Of a stretch of DNA of 24,920 nucleotides, positions 8,019-14,965 are shown piece by piece (position 1 is the first letter of the stretch; the number at the start of each line of letters is the position of its first letter). Under the pieces are notes generated by a model. It saw only the letters and a list, made by a program, of their open reading frames with translations. It was not told where the DNA came from and did no database searches. The translations under genes were made by a program, and so were the position numbers. This DNA is from an uncultured Actinomycetes bacterium (GTDB taxonomy: Bacteria > Actinomycetota > Acidimicrobiia > IMCC26256 > PALSA-555), in NCBI GenBank assembly GCA_937927875.1, contig CALEYV010000093.1:1-24920 (forward strand), given 5' to 3'.

Positions 8019-8132
8019 TGCCCTCGGTCGCCCCCGACCTGCATGGCGTCGCCGAGCCTGGGCCGCCCCAGAACGTCGGTGCCGGCGAACGCCGGCCTGA
8101 GGCTACTTCGGAGGAGTGCGTCGCCCGACGAC

Positions 8133-8138
8133 TACCCT
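8133..8138 (+). promoter_or_regulatory. -10 element (TACCCT) for bL37
   Basis: TACCCT matches TAnnnT and lies exactly seven bases before the bL37 GTG. No ribosome binding site is visible in the seven-base gap. This is the same geometry as the housekeeping promoters upstream of metG, serC and the ychF-like gene. Confidence 0.5.
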
Positions 8139-8145
8139 GCCGGCC

Positions 8146-8232
8146 GTGCCGAAGAAGTCGAAGAAGCGTCGGCTGCGGGCTCGCCGGAACAAGGCGAACC
8201 ACGGCAGCCGCCCCAACGCCGGCCGCCGCTGA
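8146..8232 (+). CDS. Small ribosomal protein bL37 (28 residues)
   Basis: A 28-codon frame starting GTG encodes a very basic peptide with MPKKSKKRRLRARR at the start and KANHGSRPNAGRR at the end. The ANHGxRPN segment and the Lys/Arg-rich start match the tiny actinobacterial large-subunit protein bL37 first seen in mycobacterial ribosome structures. It sits alone between the divergent protease gene and a convergent membrane-protein gene, as such monocistronic ribosomal genes often do. It is shorter than usual ORF cut-offs and easily missed. Identification rests on motif recall, not a search. Confidence 0.85.
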   Translation: MPKKSKKRRLRARRNKANHGSRPNAGRR

Positions 8233-8280
8233 CCCAAGCGCTCAGCGGGCGTCGGCGCGACGGTGTCGGCGAGCCGGTGG

Positions 8281-8301
8281 TCGGCGGTGAAGACCCGCCG
8301 A
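8281..8301 (+). terminator. Hairpin after bL37, possible terminator
   Basis: TCGGCGG and CCGCCGA form a perfect 7-bp stem around a seven-base loop, about 50 bases after the bL37 stop and between two convergent genes. No U-tract follows, as is common in high-GC actinobacteria, so function is only suggested by position. Confidence 0.35.
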
Positions 8302-8366
8302 TGGATCCCCAGCGCGACCACGCTGAATGTCGTATCGGCGACCCTGCCGGTAGGCGAGGACTGCGG

Positions 8367-8819
8367 CTACGACGGAGCTCGCGCCTCGCCGCCGATGGAG
8401 TTGCCGGCGAACTCGGGGCGCGTCGTCAGGACGAGCACCACGCCGGCGAGCACGATTGGGATCGCCAGCGACACCAGCAGCGCGGGCTGGTCACTCCCCG
8501 ACACGACCCCCAGGTTGAACGCGTGGTACGCGAAGTGCGGGATCGAGTACACGAGCCACGTCAGTGCCGCCGCGATGCTGAGCGCGCGCGTGAGGAGCAC
8601 CAGCGCGCACGCGGTGAGGACGGCTACCCCGAGGTTCAGCTCGCCGACGTCGCGCACCAAGTGCTCGTTGTACGGGCCGTCCGCGGACACCCACATGTGG
8701 GTCCCGCCTGGAAAGTCCAGGTAGAAGGACCGCGGCGCGACCGCGGCCCACACGCCGACCAGCAGCGCGCTGACGACCAGGAACAGCAGCGCCACCCGCA
8801 CCGCCAGCCGCGCGCTCAC
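8367..8819 (-). CDS. Four-helix integral membrane protein, unknown function
   Basis: 150-residue protein with four predicted membrane helices (about residues 5-27, 58-80, 84-104 and 112-136). A conserved-looking extracytoplasmic loop between helices 1 and 2 has FPGGTHMWV and GPYNEHLVRDVGELN. Helix 3 contains the motif LVYSIPHFAYHAFN with several His residues. DoxX-like four-helix proteins have this size, but no diagnostic motif is certain. The GTG start at 8819 overlaps the epimerase stop by four bases (GTGA), so it is the third gene of the Rrf2-controlled operon and probably membrane-linked to the same stress or metabolic response. Confidence 0.85.
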   Translation of the reverse strand: MSARLAVRVALLFLVVSALLVGVWAAVAPRSFYLDFPGGTHMWVSADGPYNEHLVRDVGELNLGVAVLTACALVLLTRALSIAAALTWLVYSIPHFAYHAFNLGVVSGSDQPALLVSLAIPIVLAGVVLVLTTRPEFAGNSIGGEARAPS

Positions 8820-9745
8820 GGTCGCGCTCCCGCGGCCCGAGCCGCGGCCACCGCGGCCCAGCCGTCCCGCGCGTCTCGATACCCGGGCGACCAGCCGGTC
8901 GCGCCCTTGAACTTGCCGTTGGCCACCCGCTGGGAGGCGAGGAGGCTGGGCGCGGCCGGGCCTGCAGCCAGGCGCATCACCGCAGTCGGCGTGAGCCGGA
9001 GCCGGTGCAGGTTGAAGGCCGCCGAGAACGCGTCGAGGTAGTCGCGGCGGGTCAGGGGGTCGTCGTCGGAAACGTTGTAGATGCCACCCGGGGCGTCGAG
9101 GGCGCCGACGACCGCGCTCCCGATGTCGTCGGTGTGGATCGACGACAGGTAGGCGTCGGGACGCCCGGCGACGGTCGAGAGCCGCCACTTGGCGAGGCGG
9201 AGCGAGTCGTCGACGCCCCGGCTGGTCGGGCCGTAGAAGAGTCCGAACCGCAGCACCACGCCGCGACCGCCGCCGTCGTCGTAGCCGAGCACCAGCGCCT
9301 CGCCGTCCAGCGTCGGCGCCAGCAGCCCCGCCCGCACCGGCGCGACCGTCTCGTCGATCCACTCCGAGCCTCGGTCCGGGTACGTGAACGTGACCGACTC
9401 CTTGACCACGACGCCGATGTCGTGGGCGCGGGCACCCATCAGCAGGTAACGCGTGGCGTCCGTGCGAAGCCGGTTGTGGGTCTCCCACGCGCTCTTGCGC
9501 AGGGCGCGAGAGACCGGTGGGACGTTGGTCGCCAGGTGCGCGATTGCGTCGCAGCCCTTCACGGCGTCCTGCACTGCGTCCGGATCGAACAGGTCGACCG
9601 CGACCGGCTCCGCGCCCGCCTGGCGGAGTTGGCCCGCCTTCTCGTCGGTTCGGGCGACCGCCCGGACGTCGTGGCCGGCGGCGAGCAGGGCCCGCACCGT
9701 CAGCGGCCCAAGGACCCCCGTCGCGCCGGTGAGGAACACCTTCAT
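8816..9745 (-). CDS. NAD(P)-dependent epimerase/dehydratase (extended SDR)
   Basis: 309-residue extended short-chain dehydrogenase. The N-terminus has the Rossmann motif MKVFLTGATGVLGPLTVRAL (GxxGxxG at residues 7-13) and a DLFDPDAV segment typical of NmrA/epimerase-like enzymes. The usual catalytic YxxxK is not obvious (a FTYPDRGS segment occupies the region), so activity may be atypical. The C-terminal part, ending in KGATGWSPGYRDARDGW, resembles nucleoside-diphosphate-sugar epimerase-like proteins of actinobacteria. ATG at 9745 overlaps the Rrf2 gene stop (ATGA), showing translational coupling; the four-helix membrane protein follows with a GTGA overlap. Substrate unknown. Confidence 0.9.
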   Translation of the reverse strand: MKVFLTGATGVLGPLTVRALLAAGHDVRAVARTDEKAGQLRQAGAEPVAVDLFDPDAVQDAVKGCDAIAHLATNVPPVSRALRKSAWETHNRLRTDATRYLLMGARAHDIGVVVKESVTFTYPDRGSEWIDETVAPVRAGLLAPTLDGEALVLGYDDGGGRGVVLRFGLFYGPTSRGVDDSLRLAKWRLSTVAGRPDAYLSSIHTDDIGSAVVGALDAPGGIYNVSDDDPLTRRDYLDAFSAAFNLHRLRLTPTAVMRLAAGPAAPSLLASQRVANGKFKGATGWSPGYRDARDGWAAVAAARAAGARP

Positions 9746-10230
9746 GCCAACACCTCCTGGAACCATCGGAACCCCTTCTCGAGCGCGAGCGGGGGCGCCG
9801 AGTCGGCCACCATCGCGACCACGTCGGCGATCGACGTGCGCGCCAGCTCGGCCCGCCATGTCGCGTCGGCCCGGTTCATCACCACGTGAATCGAGCACGG
9901 CAGCCGGTACTCGCGGGCCGGGAGCCGGGCCGGGCCCTTCCGGCGGATCTCGGTGCACCGGAACGCGGGCTCGACGCCGTCGATCGCCTCCACCACGTCG
10001 AGCACGCTCACGTCGCCCGCGGGGCGGGCGAGCCGGTACCCGCCGCGCGGGCCCGGCACCGCCTCCAGGACGCCGGCCCGGGACAGGGCCTGGAGGTGCT
10101 TGGCCAGGTACGCGGTCGGCACGTCGTGGTACTCGGCGAGCCGGGTGGCCGGCAGCGCGGCGCCGGGCGGGAGGACGGCAGCGAGCGTCACGCAGTGGAG
10201 GCCCCACTCGACGCCCTCCGAGAGCCGCAC
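9742..10230 (-). CDS. Rrf2-family transcriptional regulator
   Basis: 162-residue winged-helix regulator. The helix-turn-helix and wing are evident in LPATRLAEYHDVPTAYLAKH (about residues 27-45) and LEAVPGPRGGYRLARP (55-70). In Fe-S Rrf2 proteins three closely spaced cysteines follow; here only Cys92 (FRCTEIRRKGP) and Cys112 (RLPCSIHVVM) are present, plus Cys13 near the start. A cluster, if any, would need another ligand such as a His. The GTG start at 10230 lies seven bases after TAGTAT. A perfect palindrome covers this promoter, suggesting autoregulation of the regulator-epimerase-membrane protein operon. The signal sensed is unknown. Confidence 0.92.
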   Translation of the reverse strand: MRLSEGVEWGLHCVTLAAVLPPGAALPATRLAEYHDVPTAYLAKHLQALSRAGVLEAVPGPRGGYRLARPAGDVSVLDVVEAIDGVEPAFRCTEIRRKGPARLPAREYRLPCSIHVVMNRADATWRAELARTSIADVVAMVADSAPPLALEKGFRWFQEVLA

Positions 10231-10231
10231 A

Positions 10232-10254
10232 ACCCGGATACTAGATATCCGGGT
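10232..10254 (-). promoter_or_regulatory. Perfect 23-bp palindrome, likely Rrf2 operator
   Basis: ACCCGGATA and TATCCGGGT form perfect 9-bp arms around a five-base centre. The palindrome starts one base from the Rrf2 start codon and contains the -10 hexamer, so a bound dimer would block transcription. Rrf2 regulators typically bind such sites at their own promoter. Binding by this protein is inferred. Confidence 0.7.
10238..10243 (-). promoter_or_regulatory. -10 element (TAGTAT) inside the Rrf2 palindrome
   Basis: TAGTAT on the minus strand fits TAnnnT closely and is seven bases from the GTG start, again predicting a leaderless transcript. It lies at the centre and one arm of the palindrome at 10232-10254. 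Confidence 0.6.
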
Positions 10255-10277
10255 CTCGCGGGTGCCACCCGGGCGCG

Positions 10278-11060
10278 TCAGAGCCGGTCGACGAGGAGGC
10301 TCTGCAGGGACCGGCCGATGCGGCCCTGCTCGTCGTGGAGCGCGCTCTCGGCCAAGCCGACGCCGGCCGCCTCGGCGTGGGTCCGGGCCTCCAGCGCGAC
10401 CCACTCCCCGACCGGCAGCCGGTGCAGGTAGATCGTCAGGTCGGGGTTGATGAAGAGGTAGCGGCCCCGCTCGAGGGCGGCGCTGACACCGTTGCCGAAG
10501 TCGGCCGCCGCCGCGACCCGCTGCAGCGGCGTCGGCTCCTCCCCGGCCACGACCGGGACGACGAGGCGGAACCAGATCGTCGCCTCGCCGACGTCGGCGA
10601 ACGAGCCCGCCGCGACGCGCAGCTCCATGGCCTGCCAGAACCCGACCTCGGTGTGCGGGAACTGGATCGCGTACGGCGACCCCTCGGCCGGCGGCGGGAT
10701 CGCCAGCGGTTCCGGGTCGAGGACGGGAAGGGCCAGGCTCGGGTCGAAGCGCAGGCGGAGCGCGGTGGCGCGGGCGACCTCGGTGCCGTCGGCGCGCAGC
10801 GACGCCTCGAGCCACTGGACCTTCCGGCCCGGGCGCAGCGTGCGCGTCTCGACGGTCAGGGGCAGCAGCGGGACCGGGCGCAGCAGCTCCACCGTGAGCC
10901 GGGCGACGAACTCGGCCGGGCCCGGATCGGCGCGCTCGAGCGCGCGCGCCAGCAGCGCCGCCGGCGGTCCGCCGTGCTGGGCGTCGGGTGACCACGGGCC
11001 GCGCGCGATCGGGCTCGGGACGGCGCGGTCACCGTCGACCTCGTAGATGGCATCCGGCAT
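10278..11060 (-). CDS. Acyl-CoA thioesterase-like protein (double hotdog fold)
   Basis: 260-residue protein of the thioesterase II/TesB-like double-hotdog type. Recognisable are the N-terminal GPWSPDAQHGGPPAALLARA (about residues 21-40), where the HGGP helix is characteristic, VELLRPVPLLPL in the first hotdog, and INPDLTIYLHRLPVGEWV plus ALHDEQGRIGRSLQSLLV in the second. Predicted to hydrolyse acyl-CoA or a related thioester; chain length cannot be told. The ATG at 11060 has TACGCT nine bases upstream. It is divergent from the MBOAT gene and co-directional with the Rrf2 operon downstream (47-bp gap to the palindrome side). Confidence 0.9.
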   Translation of the reverse strand: MPDAIYEVDGDRAVPSPIARGPWSPDAQHGGPPAALLARALERADPGPAEFVARLTVELLRPVPLLPLTVETRTLRPGRKVQWLEASLRADGTEVARATALRLRFDPSLALPVLDPEPLAIPPPAEGSPYAIQFPHTEVGFWQAMELRVAAGSFADVGEATIWFRLVVPVVAGEEPTPLQRVAAAADFGNGVSAALERGRYLFINPDLTIYLHRLPVGEWVALEARTHAEAAGVGLAESALHDEQGRIGRSLQSLLVDRL

Positions 11061-11069
11061 CGGCGGCGG

Positions 11070-11075
11070 AGCGTA
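11070..11075 (-). promoter_or_regulatory. Possible -10 element (TACGCT) for the thioesterase gene
   Basis: TACGCT on the minus strand fits TAnnnT and lies nine bases before the ATG, so any leader would be only a few bases long. No Shine-Dalgarno is visible. Spacing is slightly longer than at the seven-base sites elsewhere. Confidence 0.4.
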
Positions 11076-11125
11076 GGGGGTGACGCCGACGGCCGCGGAG
11101 CGACGCGCCGGGCCGCGTCCCCGGT

Positions 11126-11142
11126 CGGAGCGGGGCGCTCCG
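11126..11142. other. Inverted repeat in the divergent thioesterase/MBOAT promoter region
   Basis: CGGAGCG and CGCTCCG are perfect 7-bp arms around GGG, midway between the two divergent start codons. It could be a protein-binding site or a hairpin. In such GC-rich sequence a short palindrome may also be chance. Confidence 0.35.
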
Positions 11143-11172
11143 CCCGCCCCGGGGCCCGAAGGCGGCGAATGC

Positions 11173-11178
11173 GAGACT
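11173..11178 (+). promoter_or_regulatory. Possible -10 element (GAGACT) for the MBOAT gene
   Basis: GAGACT has the A at position 2 and T at position 6 of TAnnnT and lies ten bases before the ATG at 11189. The longer string GCGAGACT also precedes the aldo/keto reductase start at 22133-22140. Weak on its own. Confidence 0.3.
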
Positions 11179-11188
11179 GTCGGGCCGC

Positions 11189-12622
11189 ATGCTCTTCCCG
11201 ACCATCACGTTCGCGATCTTCTTCCTCGTCGTCCTGCCGATGAGCTGGCTCCTCATGCACCGCCGGTTCCGCTGGCAGCTGTTCATCCTCGCCGCGTCCT
11301 ACTTCTTCTACGGCTACTACGACTGGCGTTTCGTTTTCCTGCTCGGCGGCTCGACGCTGGTCAACCAGTTCGTGGCGCTGCGGATCCACGCCAGCCAGCG
11401 GGACGGTGTCCGCCGGGCCTGGCTCACGGCCGGCGTGCTCGCCAACCTCGGTGGCCTCGCCTACTTCAAGTACTACGACTTCTTCGTCAGCAACGCCACG
11501 AACCTGCTGGCGCGCCTGGGCCTCGGCGTCTCGCCCACGATCGTGGCGGTCGCCCTCCCGATCGGGATCTCGTTCTTCACCTTCCAGGCCCTCAGCTACG
11601 TCATCGACGTGTACCGGGGGACCTTCGAGCCCCGCACCCTGCTCGAGTTCGCCGTCTACCTGTCCTTCTTCCCCCACGTCGTCTCGGGCCCCATCGTGCG
11701 GGCGGCCGAGTTCCTGCCCCAGCTGCGCGAGCGTCACGACCCCCGCAAGGTCGATTCGAGCCGAGCCTTCTTCCTCATCTTCATGGGGCTCTTCAAGAAG
11801 GTGGTCATCGCCAACTTCCTCGGCACCAACATCGTCGACGTCGTGTTCGCGAACCCGAAACAGCACGGGTCGCTCGAGGTGCTGGTCGCCGTCTATGCGT
11901 ACGCGATCCAGATCTACGCCGACTTCAGCGGCTACACCGACATGGCCATCGGGCTGGCCCTGCTCCTCGGCTTCCGGTTCCCGCAGAACTTCGACGCGCC
12001 GTACACGGCGACCTCACTGCAGGACTTCTGGCGTCGCTGGCACATGACGCTGTCACGCTGGCTGCGCGACTACCTGTACATCCCGCTCGGCGGCAACCGG
12101 AACGGCCGATGGCGGACGTATCGCAACATCTTCCTCACCTTCCTCCTCGGCGGCCTGTGGCACGGCGCGCAATGGACGTTCGTCGTCTGGGGCGGCATCC
12201 ACGGCGGGTTCCTCTGCTACGAGCACTGGCGCCAGACGCGCCGCGAGGCCGCGCATCATCACCCGGCCCCCGACACCTTCCGTGGGCGCATGTACCGGCG
12301 GCTCATCACCTTCAACGTCGTCTGCCTGGCATGGGTGTTCTTCCGCGCCGACTCGTTCTCGAACGCCGGTGACGTCCTGAACCGGATCTTCGATCCGTCC
12401 CACTGGAACCAGGCCGCGCCGCTGGTGACGGGCGGCGTCCTGCTCGCCATCGGGGCCGGGCTCGTCGAGCAGTACATTCCGCGTGACGCCCTCGCGAGGA
12501 CCATGAGCTGGTTCTCGCGGCTGCCCCCAGCCGCACAGGGCGTCACGCTCGGCTTCGTGCTGCTGCTGACGAACAGCATGGGACCCCGCGGGGTCGCTCC
12601 CTTCATCTACTTCCGGTTCTGA
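11189..12622 (+). CDS. MBOAT-family membrane O-acyltransferase (AlgI-like)
   Basis: 477-residue polytopic membrane protein with about ten hydrophobic segments. It shows the AlgI/DltB-type MBOAT signatures: FFPHVVSGPIVRAAEFLPQL (161-179), IYADFSGYTDMAIGLALLLG (242-261), DFWRRWHMTLSRWLRDYLYI (279-298, with His285) and LLGGLWHGAQWTF (319-331, with the presumed catalytic His325). Such proteins pass acetyl groups across the membrane for O-acetylation of exopolysaccharide or peptidoglycan. The SGNH/DUF459 gene starts one base after the stop and likely supplies the extracytoplasmic transferase or esterase partner. The acceptor glycan is unknown. The start has no clear ribosome binding site. Confidence 0.95.
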   Translation: MLFPTITFAIFFLVVLPMSWLLMHRRFRWQLFILAASYFFYGYYDWRFVFLLGGSTLVNQFVALRIHASQRDGVRRAWLTAGVLANLGGLAYFKYYDFFVSNATNLLARLGLGVSPTIVAVALPIGISFFTFQALSYVIDVYRGTFEPRTLLEFAVYLSFFPHVVSGPIVRAAEFLPQLRERHDPRKVDSSRAFFLIFMGLFKKVVIANFLGTNIVDVVFANPKQHGSLEVLVAVYAYAIQIYADFSGYTDMAIGLALLLGFRFPQNFDAPYTATSLQDFWRRWHMTLSRWLRDYLYIPLGGNRNGRWRTYRNIFLTFLLGGLWHGAQWTFVVWGGIHGGFLCYEHWRQTRREAAHHHPAPDTFRGRMYRRLITFNVVCLAWVFFRADSFSNAGDVLNRIFDPSHWNQAAPLVTGGVLLAIGAGLVEQYIPRDALARTMSWFSRLPPAAQGVTLGFVLLLTNSMGPRGVAPFIYFRF

Positions 12623-12623
12623 C

Positions 12624-13826
12624 GTGCCGCCCCCTTCCCGCGCCGACCTGCCGACGACCATCAAGTGGTCGGATTCGTCGCAGCCGGAGCCCGAGCCGCG
12701 GGCGCAGCCGTCGATCGACGACCTCACCGGTGACCGGGACAGCCCGCCGCGACGGCCCCTGCCCGCGGGCAAGGTGCTGGCCGTCGGCCTCATCGCGCTG
12801 CTCGTCGGCGCGCTGCTGAACGCGGCCGGCATCCGAAAGACCGCCCTTGGTCAGCCGGTCGGGTGGCGACGCGACGTCTCGACGTTCTTCGCCGACCGCC
12901 TCTACGACGTCAGCCACGCCCTCTACCTGGACCGCCTGCGGGTCGATCTCAAAGATCTCCTCGGCCGCAGCACCGACGACGCGGTGAACACGCGCCTGCC
13001 GAGCCCGACCACCACCACGACCCCGGGCCCGACGCCGACCACGCTGCCGCCGCGGGTCGCTTTCTCGCCCACGCACCAGGCCCGGCTCTGGGTCGGCGGC
13101 GACTCGCTCTCCGACACGCCGGGGTCGGAGCTCATCACGGCCGTGGGCGCGACCAACGCCGTGGGCGTGCTCGGCCCCGTCGACTCGCACATCTCGACCG
13201 GCCTGGCCCGCCCCGAGGTCTTCAACTGGCCCGCCTACCTGAAGACCGTGCTCACCGCCGACCAGCCCGACGCGGTCGTGCTCACCTTCGGCGCCAACGA
13301 CGACCAGACGCTCACCGGCTCCGGCGGCGGCGAGCCCTTCGGGGGCCCGGACTGGCAGGCCGAGTACGCGCGTCGCGTCGGTGGCCTCATGGACACGATC
13401 ACCGGGATCTCCAGTCACCCGAAGCTCTTCATGGTGGGGATCCCGCCCATTCGCGACATGGCGCGGTTCACGAACGACTACACGATCATCAACCGGATCT
13501 TCTCCGCCCAGGCCGCCGCGCGCCGCGGCCACGTCTACTACGTCGACACGGTGTCGGCGCTTGGCACGCCCACCGGCGGCTACTCCGACTTCCTGTCGAA
13601 CCCCGACGGGACGGTCGTGCAGGTCCGCAGCTCCGACGGGGTGCACTTCACCCGGGCCGGCGGTGACCGCGTCGCGGGCGCCATCCTCTCCGCCATGCGC
13701 CAGGCGTTCGACCTCGATTCCTGGCGAACCGGTGGCTCCACGACCACGACGACGACCGCGCCGAAGGGCACGGGGCCGCGCGGCCGATCGAGCACCAGCA
13801 CGACGCCGACGACCCGGTTGCCCTGA
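12624..13826 (+). CDS. Membrane-anchored SGNH/GDSL hydrolase (DUF459-like)
   Basis: 400 residues: a cytoplasmic Pro/acidic N-terminus, one membrane helix (about 50-70), an extracytoplasmic stalk with a Thr/Pro linker (about 127-142), and an SGNH domain (about 153-360). The SGNH domain has Ser161 in VGGDSLSDTPG, Asn225 in FGANDDQ and Asp338/His341 in SSDGVHFT. A Thr-rich low-complexity tail follows (373-400). SGNH partners of MBOAT proteins act as O-acetyltransferases or deacetylases on surface glycans, which suits this pair. The GTG start at 12624 is one base after the MBOAT stop, implying coupling. Confidence 0.92.
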   Translation: MPPPSRADLPTTIKWSDSSQPEPEPRAQPSIDDLTGDRDSPPRRPLPAGKVLAVGLIALLVGALLNAAGIRKTALGQPVGWRRDVSTFFADRLYDVSHALYLDRLRVDLKDLLGRSTDDAVNTRLPSPTTTTTPGPTPTTLPPRVAFSPTHQARLWVGGDSLSDTPGSELITAVGATNAVGVLGPVDSHISTGLARPEVFNWPAYLKTVLTADQPDAVVLTFGANDDQTLTGSGGGEPFGGPDWQAEYARRVGGLMDTITGISSHPKLFMVGIPPIRDMARFTNDYTIINRIFSAQAAARRGHVYYVDTVSALGTPTGGYSDFLSNPDGTVVQVRSSDGVHFTRAGGDRVAGAILSAMRQAFDLDSWRTGGSTTTTTTAPKGTGPRGRSSTSTTPTTRLP

Positions 13827-13862
13827 GCGACGCGTGTCGCGCGCGGCCGCTCGCGTGCGGCC
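13827..13862 (+). terminator. Tandem hairpins after the MBOAT/SGNH pair, possible terminator
   Basis: GCGAC/GTCGC (5-bp stem, four-base loop) is followed at 13845-13862 by GGCCGC/GCGGCC (6-bp stem, six-base loop), starting directly after the stop codon. There is no U-tract. Position between two genes that look functionally separate favours a terminator. Confidence 0.4.
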
Positions 13863-13871
13863 CCAACTCCA

Positions 13872-14876
13872 ATGGGGCCGGGGCTAACGCGCGTGACCAA
13901 GGGTCCCGGCGCGGTCGGACTCGTGGTCGTGCTCGTCGCCAGCGCCGCCGCCCTCGCGGTCCCGGCCGCGGCGCGCCTGCAGGTCGCGGCGCCGATCGAC
14001 CCGACCGCGATCCCCCTCGGCGACGGGCACGTCTCGACCAGCCCGAAGGTCGGCTTCGTCGACTCGTGCCAGACCTCGTTCGGTGGGGGTGGCGCACAGA
14101 CCGCCGGCCCGTGGATCAACAGCGCCGCCAAGACGTGGAACGCCCGCACCAAGCTGCACGCCCAGGGATCGGTGAGCTGGCCCAACGCCTCGTTCAGCGA
14201 CACGGTGTCCGGCTCCCAGCGGCTCATCAAGACCAACGACCTGCCGGGCACGCACACGACCGGCACCTTCCCAATCACCAGCACCGACCCCGCGTACACC
14301 TACGACCGCAACCCGGGTCACATCGCGGCGCAGAACATCAGCTGGAGCCTGCCCGCGAACCCGACGGCGGCGTCCAAGCCCTCGTGCGTGGGCCTCGGCC
14401 CGATCGGGGTGATCTCGGACGGTGTGCTGCTGTACAACGCCCTCGACGCGGGCGGGCGCGACGCGGCCGCGCACGAGGTGCTCGACAGCTGTGACGGCCA
14501 CCCGGACCCGAGCACGACCTACCACCACCACACCGTGCCGTCCTGCGTCACGTCGACGGTCACCGGCAGCTCGGCGCTGGTCGGGTACGCCGCGGACGGC
14601 TTCGGGATCTACGTCGAGCGCGACAAGCAGGGCAACCTGCTCACGAACGCCAGCCTCGACGCCTGCCACGGCCGCACCAGCACGGTGACGTGGAACGGCA
14701 AGCGCAAGAAGCTGTACCACTACGACGGGACGCTCGAGTACCCGTACACGGTGGGCTGCTACCACGGGACGCAGGCCGCCAGCACCAAGCGGACCGGTGG
14801 CGGCGGGAGCGCCGGTGGTGGCGGGGCTGCCGGCGGCGGCCCGCCGGGCGGCGGCGGGCCCCCGGGCGGCATGTAA
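13872..14876 (+). CDS. Secreted YHYH-domain protein with Gly-rich tail
   Basis: 334 residues with an N-terminal signal-like hydrophobic segment (about 14-33, ending VPAAAR). The body has several Cys/His-rich motifs: SCDGHPDPSTTYHHHTVPSC (residues 215-234), ASLDACHGRT and LYHYDGTLEYPYTVGCYHG. These match the YHYH protein family, found in secreted proteins of unknown function. The His clusters could bind metal, but that is inference. The C-terminal 30 residues are almost pure Gly/Pro (GGGG and PPGG repeats). ATG at 13872 is used; GTG at 13893 (residue 8) would also give a good signal peptide. No operon partner is evident, since hairpins lie on both sides. Confidence 0.85.
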   Translation: MGPGLTRVTKGPGAVGLVVVLVASAAALAVPAAARLQVAAPIDPTAIPLGDGHVSTSPKVGFVDSCQTSFGGGGAQTAGPWINSAAKTWNARTKLHAQGSVSWPNASFSDTVSGSQRLIKTNDLPGTHTTGTFPITSTDPAYTYDRNPGHIAAQNISWSLPANPTAASKPSCVGLGPIGVISDGVLLYNALDAGGRDAAAHEVLDSCDGHPDPSTTYHHHTVPSCVTSTVTGSSALVGYAADGFGIYVERDKQGNLLTNASLDACHGRTSTVTWNGKRKKLYHYDGTLEYPYTVGCYHGTQAASTKRTGGGGSAGGGGAAGGGPPGGGGPPGGM

Positions 14877-14896
14877 GACCGGCGGCGCGCCCGGTC
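14877..14896 (+). terminator. Hairpin after the YHYH gene, possible terminator
   Basis: GACCGG and CCGGTC form a perfect 6-bp stem around an eight-base loop, directly after the stop. No U-tract follows. Support is positional only. Confidence 0.3.
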
Positions 14897-14924
14897 TCGA
14901 TGAGGCGGGGGCGAGCCGCGCTGC

Positions 14925-14930
14925 CATAGT
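14925..14930 (+). promoter_or_regulatory. Possible -10 element (CATAGT) for the oxidoreductase/cytochrome pair
   Basis: CATAGT matches TAnnnT at five of six expected features and would place transcription start near 14937. The 29-base leader then holds GGAG at 14956-14959, six bases before the ATG, an ordinary leadered arrangement. Confidence 0.4.
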
Positions 14931-14965
14931 GGGCGAACCGTTGCCGACCGACGTCGGAGCCCGCC

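Noticed and set aside
6375..9041. 888-codon plus-strand open frame, the longest in the window
   Set aside because: It runs through the SnoaL-like gene out of frame and antisense to the protease and membrane-protein genes; no recognisable protein sequence. Length reflects GC content above 70 percent.
13001..13060. Repetitive ACC-rich stretch as a possible microsatellite or CRISPR-like repeat
   Set aside because: It is the Thr/Pro linker coding region of the SGNH protein, in frame and expected for a surface stalk.
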